Source: Phycisphaeraceae bacterium
GTDB lineage: Bacteria; Planctomycetota; Phycisphaerae; Phycisphaerales; UBA1924
Assembly: GCA_019636625.1 (NCBI GenBank)
Contig: JAHBXE010000003.1
Span: 62,001 to 126,000 of the forward strand
Length of the DNA stretch: 64,000 nt
Direction: 5' to 3'
Each line of letters starts with the position of its first letter. Within the stretch, counting starts at the first letter, position 1. Of this stretch, positions 50,689 to 60,000 are shown piece by piece. The position numbers and the translations under genes are program-made. A model generated the notes under the pieces. The model was not told the origin of the DNA. It saw only the letters and a program-made list of their open reading frames with translations, and did no database searches.

Positions 50689-51813
50689 GTGTCCCGCCCC
50701 GCCCCATCCACCCTCACCGGCCGAAGCCGCGAACAGACCATCGCCGGCGCGGTCGGCGCGTTGGCCTCCGACCATCTGATCGTCTTCCCAACCGAGACCG
50801 TTTACGGCGTCGGCGCCAACGCCGCCTCCGCCGCCGCGCTCGCCACACTGGCCCGCATCGCCGGCCACACCCCGCCCACCGCCCCCACCGCCTGGCACGC
50901 CCCTTCGCGCGACGTTGCCACTTCCACCATCGACCCGCAACACCCCGTCCATCGCCGACTGTTCGCCAGGTTCCTTCCCGGCCCCATCACCTTCATCGTC
51001 GAACTCTCGGCCGACCGCCTCGCCGAAGTCCGCGCACGCACCCGCGCCCTGCCCGGGTCATTCGACGATGGCCGCGACCTGTGCGTGCGAGTCCCCGACC
51101 ACGAGGGCGCCCTGGCCTTGCTCGACGCCGCCTGGAACGAGGGCATCCCCGTCATCGCCGAGTCCATCGCCGCGGCGGGCTGGGCGTCTTCCGGCAACGC
51201 GTCCTCGCTCGGTACGTTCCCCGCCCAGGGCGAACCCGCGCTGGTCATCGACGACGGGCCGACACGCCTGGCCAAGCCATCCACACGCGTCCGCCTCAAC
51301 GCCGACGGCTCGTTCACGATCATCTCCATCGGCGCCATCGATGAGCGAACCGTCCGCAAGGCCCTGGAGCGAACCATCCTCTTTGTCTGCTCCGGCAACA
51401 CCTGCCGCAGCCCCATGGCCGCCGCCATCGCCCGCTCGCTCCTCCCTCCCGTCGAAGGGCTCACCACCCGCATCCGCTCCGCCGGCGCGTTCGCCAGCGA
51501 CGGCGAGCCCATCACGCGCGAATCCGTGGAAGCGCTCAAGGCCATCGGCGTGGACGCGAAGGAAGCCCAGAAACACCGCTCCCATGAGCTGACCCGGCAG
51601 ATGATCGCCGAGGCCGACGTGATCTACACCATGACCGCCGCGCACGCCCGCGAGGTCCGGCGCTTCGACCCGACCGCCTCGGACCGGATCCTGACCCTCG
51701 ACCCGGCCGGTGACGTCCCCGACCCCATCGGCGGGGCGCAGGAGGTCTACACTCGAACCGCCGGGCGACTCAAGGAGTTGATCGCCCAGCGCCTCAACGA
51801 ACTGGGTCCGTAG
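50689..51813 (+). CDS. Fusion of a TsaC/Sua5 (YrdC)-like domain and a low-molecular-weight protein phosphatase
   Basis: This 374-residue protein has an N-terminal YrdC-like domain (about residues 15-220): HLIVFPTETVYGVGANA. The expected K-x-R segment that contacts the nucleotide and the S-A-N motif are not in their usual form; TAWHAPS and VRVPDHEGAL remain. Residues ~230-370 are a LMW phosphatase: FVCSGNTCRSPMAAAIA (CX5R loop) and DVPDPIGGAQEVYTRT (general-acid Asp). The bacterial ywlC-ywlE-ywlF gene order (Sua5, arginine phosphatase, RpiB) is known, and rpiB follows here, so the fusion joins the first two. The first domain may have lost threonylcarbamoyl-AMP synthesis. The phosphatase may target phospho-Arg or phospho-Tyr. 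Confidence 0.85.
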   Translation: MSRPAPSTLTGRSREQTIAGAVGALASDHLIVFPTETVYGVGANAASAAALATLARIAGHTPPTAPTAWHAPSRDVATSTIDPQHPVHRRLFARFLPGPITFIVELSADRLAEVRARTRALPGSFDDGRDLCVRVPDHEGALALLDAAWNEGIPVIAESIAAAGWASSGNASSLGTFPAQGEPALVIDDGPTRLAKPSTRVRLNADGSFTIISIGAIDERTVRKALERTILFVCSGNTCRSPMAAAIARSLLPPVEGLTTRIRSAGAFASDGEPITRESVEALKAIGVDAKEAQKHRSHELTRQMIAEADVIYTMTAAHAREVRRFDPTASDRILTLDPAGDVPDPIGGAQEVYTRTAGRLKELIAQRLNELGP

Positions 51814-51880
51814 GTCCCGGAAAGCCCAGTTCTCTGGAGACCTTTCGCACACGCCCAAGGCCTTGGCTGGAAACCAACCC

Positions 51881-52345
51881 ATGCGCATCGCCATGTCAGC
51901 CGACCACCGTGGAGCCGCCGCCGCCAGGCAAGTCGCCGACCGCCTCCGATCCCAGGGCCACACCATCGAGATCGTGGGCGAGCTCGGCGGCCAGGTGGTG
52001 GATTACCCCGAACCCGCGTGGCAAGTCGGCAAAGCCGTCGCCGATGGCCGCGCCGACATGGGCCTGCTCATCTGCGGCACCGGCATCGGCATGTCCATCG
52101 CGGCCAACAAGGTCAAGGGCGTCCGCGCCGCCGTCGCCCACGATGAACTCACCGCCCAGATCAGCCGCTCCCACAACGACTCCAACGTCCTCTGCCTCTC
52201 CGCCGATCTGCTCGGCCAGCGTTTGATCGAGAACATCGTCGAGGTCTGGCTCAAAACCCCCTTCGAAGGCGGCCGCCACGCCCGCCGCCTCAACAAGATC
52301 ATCGCCATCGAGGAAGGCAAGGATCCAACGCGGATCACCGAATAA
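51881..52345 (+). CDS. rpiB: Ribose-5-phosphate isomerase B
   Basis: From the ATG at 51881 the product is 154 residues, with the RpiB/LacAB signatures MRIAMSADHRGAAAARQVAD, DMGLLICGTGIGMSIAANK (the active-site Cys and loop) and SRSHNDSNVLCLSADL. It interconverts ribose-5-phosphate and ribulose-5-phosphate. The gene lies 67 nt after the TsaC-phosphatase fusion, as in the ywlC-ywlE-ywlF neighbourhood. Its stop codon is directly followed by the GAGGCAGC array. Confidence 0.95.
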   Translation: MRIAMSADHRGAAAARQVADRLRSQGHTIEIVGELGGQVVDYPEPAWQVGKAVADGRADMGLLICGTGIGMSIAANKVKGVRAAVAHDELTAQISRSHNDSNVLCLSADLLGQRLIENIVEVWLKTPFEGGRHARRLNKIIAIEEGKDPTRITE

Positions 52346-52687
52346 GAGCAGCGAGGCAGCGAGGCAGCGAGGCAGCGAGGCAGCGAGGCAGCGAGGCAGC
52401 GAGGCAGCGAGGCAGCGAGGCAGCGAGGCAGCGAGGCAGCGAGGCAGCGAGGCAGCGAGGCAGCGAGGCAGCGAGGCAGCGAGGCAGCGAGGCAGCGAGG
52501 CAGCGAGGCAGCGAGGCAGCGAGGCAGCGAGGCAGCGAGGCAGCGGGCAGGCAGCGGGGGCAGCGAGGCAGCGGGCAGCGCAGCGAGGCAGAGGGCGGGC
52601 AGCGGGGCGAGGCAGCGAGGCAGCGAGGCAGCGAGGCAGCGAGGCAGCGAGGCAGCGAGGCAGCGAGGCAGCGAGGCAGCGAGGCAG
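52346..52687. repeat. GAGGCAGC octamer tandem array (~42 copies)
   Basis: Almost the whole interval consists of the octamer GAGGCAGC, perfect from 52352 to about 52540 and again from about 52610 to 52687, with a degenerate stretch between where units are lost or changed (for example GCAGCGGGGG). It begins at the rpiB stop codon. It has no unit-spacer alternation, so it is not CRISPR. Translations of it give repetitive peptides, but nothing suggests a gene. Confidence 0.95.
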
Positions 52688-52703
52688 ATCAAAATTATAG
52701 CAT

Positions 52704-52784
52704 CTGTCACTGTGTCACTGTGTCACTGTGTCACTGTGTCACTGTGTCACTGTGTCACTGTGTCGCTGTGTCGCTGTGTCGCTC
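52704..52784. repeat. TGTCACTG octamer tandem array (about 10 copies)
   Basis: Seven copies of TGTCACTG are followed by three with G for A (TGTCGCTG), all in exact 8-bp register. The reverse complement, CAGTGACA, shares CAG-GA positions with CAGCGAGG, the rotated unit of the preceding array, so the two arrays face each other around an A+T-rich centre (AAAATTATAGCAT, 52691-52703). It ends 4 nt before the stop codon of the zinc-ribbon gene. Confidence 0.9.
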
Positions 52785-52788
52785 CCCC

Positions 52789-53274
52789 TCACACCCACAT
52801 CAACACCAACCCCGCCACCTGCACCACCAGCACCAGTGCCGCTGTCCCGTCGCCCCACCGTTCCACAGGATCATGCCTGATCGGGTTGTACTTCGCGAAC
52901 ACCGCGATGTACTGCACCGTGAATGCGAAAGCGCCCAGCACCCCCGGCGCCAGCCAGCTCAGCACCGGCATCCGCCCCCCCATCGCCAGCGCCGAAGCAA
53001 GTATCCCCAGCGCCACCACCACGTTGACCCCAAAGAGCACCCGCAGCGCCGTCCATCCCCCCTTCCCGCCGCGGAGGTACCCCACCCCCAGCCACGGCGA
53101 CCGATACCACGGCCGTCGCATCAGCACCGACACCGTCAACTGCTTCCCGCATTCCGGACACACCTCGCCCTTCGTGCCCACCAGGCAATACCCACACGTC
53201 GGACAATCCGCCCCCGTCGCGGCCACGTACGCCCGAACCTGATCCGCATTCGTCAGTGGCCAGCGTGTCGCCAT
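52789..53274 (-). CDS. Small membrane protein with N-terminal zinc ribbon
   Basis: This 161-residue protein has a zinc ribbon at about residues 24-43 ([20 protein letters not shown]), then three hydrophobic helices. It matches the paralogues at 60692-62633 and the partial one at 1-874 in overall plan. It ends next to the TGTCACTG array and is divergent from the FAD oxidase, with 116 nt between the starts. The family has no assigned function. Confidence 0.75.
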   Translation of the reverse strand: MATRWPLTNADQVRAYVAATGADCPTCGYCLVGTKGEVCPECGKQLTVSVLMRRPWYRSPWLGVGYLRGGKGGWTALRVLFGVNVVVALGILASALAMGGRMPVLSWLAPGVLGAFAFTVQYIAVFAKYNPIRHDPVERWGDGTAALVLVVQVAGLVLMWV

Positions 53275-53355
53275 GAACCCGCTCCGCGCCTCCCTCCAAC
53301 TTCCCCTCGCTCGACTTCCTTCCCTGTACCGCTACTCCCCCCTCCCGGTTGCCCC

Positions 53356-53384
53356 TTGCCCGGATCTGTATGTTAGTGTATACT
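53356..53384 (+). promoter_or_regulatory. Leaderless-type promoter of the FAD oxidase gene
   Basis: TTGCCC (53356-53361) and TATACT (53379-53384) are separated by 17 nt, and 6 nt lie between TATACT and the ATG at 53391. The spacing is identical to that of the leuS leader promoter, including the same -10 hexamer. No ribosome-binding site fits. This decides the start at 53391 rather than the earlier in-frame ATG. Confidence 0.55.
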
Positions 53385-53390
53385 ATCTTC

Positions 53391-54941
53391 ATGCCCGTGG
53401 TCAACGATGTCCATTCCAGGCTCAACCCCACCACCGTCCCCGAGGTGCTCCGCCCTGAAACCACGGAAGAACTCCGCGCGATCGTCGCCATGGCCGTAGC
53501 TCGCGGCCAGTCCCTCGCCGTCTGCGGTGGACGGCACGCCATGGGCGGACAGCAGTTCGCCTCCGGCCACGCCCTCATCGACACCTCTTCCCTCAACCGA
53601 CCCATCGCCCTCGACGCCCGCCGCGGCCTCCTCACCATCGAAGCCGGCGCCAACTGGCAGCAGATCATCCGCGCCACACACGATCTCCAGCCCGGCGGCA
53701 TCAGCTGGGCCGTCCGCCAGAAGCAGACCGGCGCCGACTCCCTCTCCCTCGGCGGCTCCATCGCCTGCAACGCCCACGGCCGCGGCCTGCGTTTCCCGCC
53801 CCTCATCAACGACATCGAATCTCTCGACCTCATCACCCCCGACGCTGACCTCATTTCCGTGTCGCGCACCAGCCACGCCGACCTCTTCCCCCTCGTCGTC
53901 GGCGGCTACGGCCTCTTCGGCATCATCGCCCGTGCCACACTCCGCCTGACGCCCCGCCGTAAACTCCGCCGTGTGGTGGACATCATCGACCTCGACGACG
54001 CCACCAGCGCCTTCTGGCGACGCATCGACCAGGGCTGCCTCTACGGCGACTTCCAGTACGCGATCGACCCGTCCGACGACTCCTTCCTCCGCCGCGGCGT
54101 CATGGCCTGCTACCAGCCCGTGCCCGACGACACCCCCATCGACTCCGCCGACGCCGGCCTGCCCAAGGACGCCTGGCTCGAACTCCTTACTCTCGCCCAC
54201 CGCGACCCGCGCGAAGCCTTCCGCCGCTACTCGCTCCACTACCTCGCATCCCACGGCCGCGTCTACTGGTCGGACACCATGCAACTCTCCACCTACATCC
54301 CCACCTACAGCTCCTGGGTGGAGGCATCGCTCCGCGACGCCGACCCGCATCCCCACGCCCCATCACACTCAATCGGAGCAGCGCGGCGGCGCAGCGTCCC
54401 CAGACCGCACCCCGACCGCTCCCTCATGATCACCGAGTTGTACGTGCCCCCCGGTGAACTCAACACGTTCATGGCTCACGCGCGACGGATCCTCCGCCAG
54501 TCCGGCGTGCAGGACATCTACGGCACGATCCGCGCGATCCGCAAGGACACCGAATCCTTCCTCCCCTGGGCCAAGGACGACTCCGCCTGCATCATCTTCA
54601 ACCTCCTGACCGAGCACACCTCCGCCGGGATCGAACGAACCCGGAAAGCCTGCCGCGCCCTCATCGACGCCGCGGCCGACCTGGGGGGCTCGTTCTACCT
54701 CACCTACCACCGCTGGGCCTCGCGCGAGCAACTGCTCCGTTGCCACCCTCGCCTGCCCGAGTTCCTCAAGCACAAGGAACGCCACGACCCGCGCCACGTT
54801 TTCGAAAGCGACTGGCACCGCCACCTGCGCCGAACGCTGCACGGAACGGGCCTGACTCCGCCCGGAACCCGATCCTGCTCTTCTTCTCTTCCTCGTCCGG
54901 CGGTTCCATCATTTCCCGGATCGCCTCGAACACAATCCTGA
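53391..54941 (+). CDS. FAD-linked oxidase (VAO/FAD_binding_4 family)
   Basis: The ATG at 53391 gives 516 residues. The FAD-binding domain (about residues 15-190) shows SLAVCGGRHAMGGQQFA and ADSLSLGGSIACNAHGRG, typical of the VAO/lactone-oxidase class, followed by DLFPLVVGGYGLFGIIARAT. The substrate domain ends around HDPRHVFESDWHRHLRRTL, where such proteins usually finish. The last ~35 residues (TPPGTRSCSSSLPRPAVPSF...) are low-complexity and run antisense through an ORF6N-family remnant, so the original 3' end was probably lost or altered. The substrate is not known. Confidence 0.82.
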   Translation: MPVVNDVHSRLNPTTVPEVLRPETTEELRAIVAMAVARGQSLAVCGGRHAMGGQQFASGHALIDTSSLNRPIALDARRGLLTIEAGANWQQIIRATHDLQPGGISWAVRQKQTGADSLSLGGSIACNAHGRGLRFPPLINDIESLDLITPDADLISVSRTSHADLFPLVVGGYGLFGIIARATLRLTPRRKLRRVVDIIDLDDATSAFWRRIDQGCLYGDFQYAIDPSDDSFLRRGVMACYQPVPDDTPIDSADAGLPKDAWLELLTLAHRDPREAFRRYSLHYLASHGRVYWSDTMQLSTYIPTYSSWVEASLRDADPHPHAPSHSIGAARRRSVPRPHPDRSLMITELYVPPGELNTFMAHARRILRQSGVQDIYGTIRAIRKDTESFLPWAKDDSACIIFNLLTEHTSAGIERTRKACRALIDAAADLGGSFYLTYHRWASREQLLRCHPRLPEFLKHKERHDPRHVFESDWHRHLRRTLHGTGLTPPGTRSCSSSLPRPAVPSFPGSPRTQS

Positions 54942-55005
54942 ACTGCCCGTCGTACTTCTTCTCCACCGCGCGGAGCTTCCGCGCCAGCTTCTCGTTGTCC
55001 GACAT
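54766..55005 (-). pseudogene. Remnant of an ORF6N (KilA-N-like) DNA-binding protein C-terminus
   Basis: On the reverse strand the segment beginning MSDNEKLARKLRAVEKKYDG and continuing with FRIVFEAIREMMEPPDE and RIGFRAE matches the C-terminal end of ORF6N-domain proteins (a phage- and mobile-element-associated family). The N-terminal ORF6N domain, which would be about 100-150 residues, is missing; upstream sequence (to 55185) is open but unrelated. The region is less G+C-rich than its neighbours. This is a truncated relic that overlaps the tail of the FAD oxidase gene. Confidence 0.65.
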
Positions 55006-55209
55006 TCCGCGAGCCCTGCCAGATGCCGTATCGCACTGCAACCGGGACTCTCTGAAGGTTCGTTTGCGGTGCCAAATTGGTGCCTCACAAAACCGAACTC
55101 GCTGGTTCTGGCCGGAATTCTTGCATCTCGGCTCTAGTTTGAGGTGACAGAATGAAACTTCAAACCGTATCGCCGGCTGCGACACGCCTCACCGCCCGCT
55201 CGCCGCCCC

Positions 55210-56778
55210 CTACCCCACCACGTGCGCCGGACCCGGCGTTTCGTCCGTGATCTTCTCCTTCTTCACATCCTTGCCCGCCTCCGCGCACGTGAAGAGCCAC
55301 ATGTCGTCGTTCACCCTCGCCTGCAGGTGCACCGGCCGGCCCCACAGGATCCGCAGGTTCTGCAGCACCGGCCCCGCCCGCGCGATCTCCACCTCCAGCC
55401 CCGTCCACTGGTGCGCCAGGTACAACTCCCCACGATTGAGGTAGTTCGCATCCGCCACGTACATGAACGGCTCGCCCCGGTTCGTCAGGTGGTGCAGCAG
55501 CGTCTGCTTCACCCGATCAAAGTCGCGGCTCACGATCTTGATCTCCCCCGTGTGCGGGTCGCGCTTGTGCTGGTACATCTTGTGCCGCTCGACGAACTCC
55601 GGCGTCAGGAACTCGTCGATGAAGCTCACATCGTTGTAGATCCGCCGAACTTCAAAGATCTTCTCCCGCCCCTTCATGCTCTTGTCGTCGTAGCGTTCCT
55701 TGGCGCCCACTCCCTCGAGCGCCTCCCACTCGGCCCCGTGCTGCCCCGTGTTCCACCGACGCTCGATGTCCTTGAACATCTCCACGCCGATCTTGTACGG
55801 GTTGAACCCGCCCGCGGGCATGTGCACCACGCCCGAGTGCTGGTCCGCGTAGTGCACGATCTCGCTGCTCTCCAGGAAGTGCGACGTCATCAGCTTGCTG
55901 TGCCAGTACGTCGCCCACCCCTCGTTCATGATCTTCGTCATCGCCTGCGGCGCGAAGTAGTACGCCTCATCCCGGATGATCCCCAGGACATCCTGCTGCC
56001 AGTCCTCCAGCGGCGCGTGCCGCAGAAGGAACTGCAGCACATCCCGCGTCGGACGGGCCGGAAACTTGCCCCGGCTGGCCTTCTCCTTCTCCTCGTGCTC
56101 GCGCTTCTGCCGTTCCATCTCGCGCTGAGGATTGATGAACGGATCCATGTAGTCCTTGGCCGCGAACTTCTCCGGCTCGAACGCGCCACGCCGCTCCTGC
56201 CCCTCGTATTCCGGCCCCGCCTGCGACCGGCTCCGCCGCGCTTCTTCCCGCTGCATGAAGACCGAGTGCGGATCGATCAGGTGCTCCACGCTCAGGCACA
56301 CATCGATGAACCGCTCCACCGTGCTCGTTCCGTGCCGCTCCATGTGCCGGCGCACCCGCGTCGCGTGGTTCGCCATCTCGTCCATCATCTTCCGGTTCGT
56401 CTTCCCGAACCAGAAGTTGTGCTTGAAGAAGTCCGCGTGCCCGTACACGTGCGCCATCACCAGTTTCTGGTCCGTGACGGCGTTGCTCTCCTGCAGGTAC
56501 GCGTAGCACGGGTCGTTGTTGATCACCATCTCGTAGATGCGACCAAGCCCGTACGCATCCCGCTTGCTGAGCTTCTCGTACTCCATCCCCCATCGCCAGT
56601 GCGGGTACCGCACCGGGAACCCACCGTACGCCGCGATCTGGTTCATCACCTCAAAGGGCAGAACCTCGAACACCACCTCAAAGAAGTCAAGGCCATACTC
56701 CATGGCCTTGGCCTTGATCCGGGCCATGTGTTCCCGAAGTTCCGGCGTCAGTTCCGTCCGCATCGTCGTCGCGGCCAT
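55210..56778 (-). CDS. spoVR: SpoVR family protein
   Basis: This 522-residue protein starts at ATG 56778 after GGAAGGAAG. It has the SpoVR features: FEVVFEVLPFEVMNQIAAYG and GGFPVRYPHWRWGMEYEKLS near the N-terminus, MAHVYGHADFFKHNFWF, and HSKLMTSHFLESSEIVHYAD in the middle. Length is as usual. SpoVR is commonly encoded with PrkA/YeaG and YeaH, which are not here. In E. coli and others it is linked to stress and nitrogen signalling; in Bacillus it affects spore cortex. The role here is unknown. It is divergent from the histidine kinase. Confidence 0.9.
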   Translation of the reverse strand: MAATTMRTELTPELREHMARIKAKAMEYGLDFFEVVFEVLPFEVMNQIAAYGGFPVRYPHWRWGMEYEKLSKRDAYGLGRIYEMVINNDPCYAYLQESNAVTDQKLVMAHVYGHADFFKHNFWFGKTNRKMMDEMANHATRVRRHMERHGTSTVERFIDVCLSVEHLIDPHSVFMQREEARRSRSQAGPEYEGQERRGAFEPEKFAAKDYMDPFINPQREMERQKREHEEKEKASRGKFPARPTRDVLQFLLRHAPLEDWQQDVLGIIRDEAYYFAPQAMTKIMNEGWATYWHSKLMTSHFLESSEIVHYADQHSGVVHMPAGGFNPYKIGVEMFKDIERRWNTGQHGAEWEALEGVGAKERYDDKSMKGREKIFEVRRIYNDVSFIDEFLTPEFVERHKMYQHKRDPHTGEIKIVSRDFDRVKQTLLHHLTNRGEPFMYVADANYLNRGELYLAHQWTGLEVEIARAGPVLQNLRILWGRPVHLQARVNDDMWLFTCAEAGKDVKKEKITDETPGPAHVVG

Positions 56779-57053
56779 GGTGCTTCCTTCCCCCTGCTCT
56801 ATCGGCGTTATCAGGACGCTGCTTCTCTTCGTACGAACGAACCCCAGCCACGGATCGCTCTCCCCGACTCCTCCCCACCGCCCCCCTCCAACCCTTTACG
56901 TCACATTCAACCCTGAAAACGCGACAATCCAATCCGCGGCCGCGCCACCGCCCGCGATCAAGCCGGTGCGACATGGCCCTACCCCGTCCAATAACCACGG
57001 CGGATTAATCGGCATAACCCTCAACCTCGCGCAATCCCGCGTCGATAACCGGA

Positions 57054-60000
57054 TTGAGGTCCCCCCTGTCTTCTATTCGACCCATCTCCCGCTTCGCCCT
57101 CGAGTCGGCCGCCGGCGTCAGCGCCGTCGTGATCGTCGCCACCGTCACCGTTTGGCACCGTGCATCCATGGCAGATCTGTGGACACGCCTGCTGCTCGTT
57201 GGCGGCCTCACCGTGTTGGTCGGCGGACCGTTCCTGTTCTGGCGCTTTCATTCCGCCGGCGGACGAGCGCCGTCACGCGGTTCCGCCGGCGCGTTCCGGC
57301 GGCTCTCATCGGTCGCGGGAGCGACGTTCGCGATCGGAACGGCCATCTCGCTCTCGCTCGCCGCGCACGAGCACCGCCGGCTCAACCGCGAGGCCGACGA
57401 GCGATTCAACCTCGTCGCGTCGCGCACCAGCCACCTCTTCGCCGAACGCATGCGCCAGCCCGCCGCCCTGATCGGGGCCAAGGGCCTCTACCACGCCAGC
57501 GCCCGGGTCGAACCCGCCGAGTTCCGCACGATCATCAACGGCTACAGCGAGATAGGCCACCTCTTTCCCGGCACACCCTTCATCGGCGTGCTCGATGTCG
57601 TGACCCCCGGCTGGGTGGACGCCCACCAGCGCGCCATGCACGCGCTCGGGGACGCCTCCTACGCGCCGCGCCCGGATCCAGCCGCACCCCTTCACCTGCT
57701 CGTTCGCCACGCCGAACCGTCGGAGATGGCGGGCCCGCTCGTCGGCGCCGACCTCTCTTGCTTCCCGGGGCTGCTGGCCGACCTCGACGCTTGCCTCGAG
57801 AACGGCGAGTCCCGTCTCACCGCATCGGGCCGGCTCACGCCAAGTGACCCCCGCACCTACCACCTCTGGATCCTCCCGGTCTACCGCCAAGGCCGGGCCA
57901 CCGGCACGCCGGAAGAACGCCGCGCCGCGCTCGATCTCGTCCTGTTCGCGCCCGTGTGCATGGAAACACTCGGCCGCCAGCTCATCTCCGAGCTCGAAGG
58001 CCTCGCGGACCTCGAAATCTTCGAAGGCCCGTCAAGAACACTCGACCACCTGCGTTTCGACGCCGATGGGCACCTGGCCTCTCACGTCGGTCCCGTCACG
58101 CCGGCCGCGTACGAAGAACGCAGCCAAGGTCGGTTCACACAGGTCCTCATCGGCGGACGCCTCTGGTCCCTCGCCATCACCTCCACCCCAACTTTCGAGT
58201 CCACCCTGGAGCGCGCCGTGCCCGCCGCCATCGCCATCTGCGGCTCCGCGCTGAGTCTCCTCCTCGCTGGGCTCCTCTGGTCCATGGGCTCCGCCCGCGA
58301 CCGCGCGGAGGAACTCCTCCGCGAATCCCGGGGCCTGCGCGACGCCATCCAGCACCGCACGATCTACTCCGAGGCCGACGCCCGAGGCCGCATCACCGCC
58401 GTCAACGACCTCTTCTGCGCCATCAGCGGTTATTCCCGCGAGGAACTCATCGGGCAGGACCACCGCATCGTCAACAGCGGCCACCACCCCAAGTCCTTCT
58501 GGGTCGATGCATGGAAGACCATCGCCTCCGGCCAGACCTGGCGCGGCGAGGTCTGCAACCGCGCCAAGGATGGCTCCCTCTTCTGGGTCGACACCGTCAT
58601 CGCGCCGTTCATGGACGCCAACGGCCGCATCGACCGCTACATCTCCCTCCGATTCGACATCACCCAGACCAAGCAGATCCAGTCCGCCATCGCCGCCAGC
58701 GAGGCCCGCTTCCGCACGCTCGTCGAAAGCGCCAACGCCATCGTCTGGGAGTTCGATTGCAAGGCAAACCGGTTCACGTACGTCTCGCCGCAGGCCGCCC
58801 GCCTCGGCTACCCCATCGAGGACTGGTTCCGGCCCAACTTCTGGCAGGACACCCTGCACGAGGACGACCGCGATCGCGCGATCGACTACTGCTTCCGGGA
58901 AACACTCGCCGGCCGCGCCCACCGTTTCCAGTACCGCATGCGCCGCGCCGATGGTTCCATCGTCCACATCGACGATGTCGTCACCGTCGAGATGACCCAA
59001 GGCAAGCCCTCGATCATGCGGGGCATCCTGGTTGACGTGTCCGAACAGATCGCCCAGCGCCAGATTCTCCGCGAGCAGGCCGAGCGGCTTGACCTCACCG
59101 TCCGATCCGCCCGCATCGGCACGTGGGACTGGGAAATCGACTCGGGCCGCGTCACCTTCAACGACGTCGCCCAGACCATGCACGGCTATAAGCCCGGTGA
59201 ATGGGAGCCCAACGTCGGCGCCTGGGGCCGCCTCATCCACCCCGACGACCTTCCCGAGGCCTGGCGCCGGCTCAACGAGCACCTCGAAGGCCGCACCGAA
59301 GAGTACCGCTTTGAACACCGCTTGCTCCGCAAGGACGGCACTTGGGCCTGGATCCTCGACGCCGGCCGCGTCACCGAGCGCGATGCCGACGGCCGCGCCC
59401 GGCGCGCCATGGGTGTCCACGTCGACATCACCAGCGTGAAGGCCGCCGCCGACGCCCTGGCCGAAGCCACCGCCCTCGCCGAATCCGCCAACCGCGCCAA
59501 GAGCGAGTTCCTCGCCAACATGTCCCACGAAATCCGCACGCCGATGACCGCCATCCTCGGCTACGCCGACCTCCTCTCCGATTGCTCCGAGGAGGAACGC
59601 GAAACCTACATCGACACCATCAAGCGCAACAGCGACCACCTCCTCTCCATCATCAACGACATCCTCGACGTCTCCAAGATCGAGGCCGGCAAGATGACCG
59701 TCGAGTCCGTCCCCGTCGATCCCGCCCTCGTGCTCGGCGACATCGCCTCCCTCATGGCCGTCAAAGCCCGCGCCCGCGGCATCAGCTTCTCCCTCGAACA
59801 CGACACCCCCCTCCCGCCCACCATCCGTACCGACCCCGTCCGCCTGCGCCAGATCCTCCTCAATCTCGTGGGCAACGCGATCAAGTTCACGGAGATCGGG
59901 GGCATCACCGTCCGCGCCGCCTTCGAGCCCGACGCACCGGCCGGCCCGCGCCTCCGCCTCACCATCTCCGACACCGGGATCGGAATGACCCGCGAGCAGG

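Noticed and set aside
52003-52710. Reverse-strand frame through the GAGGCAGC array encoding an octapeptide repeat
   Set aside because: The frame is open only because an 8-bp unit translates into a 24-bp repeat without stops. It overlaps rpiB and has no start signal.
52346-52784. Octamer arrays as a CRISPR array
   Set aside because: The repeats are 8 bp with no variable spacers, and no cas genes are present. The arrays are simple tandem repeats.
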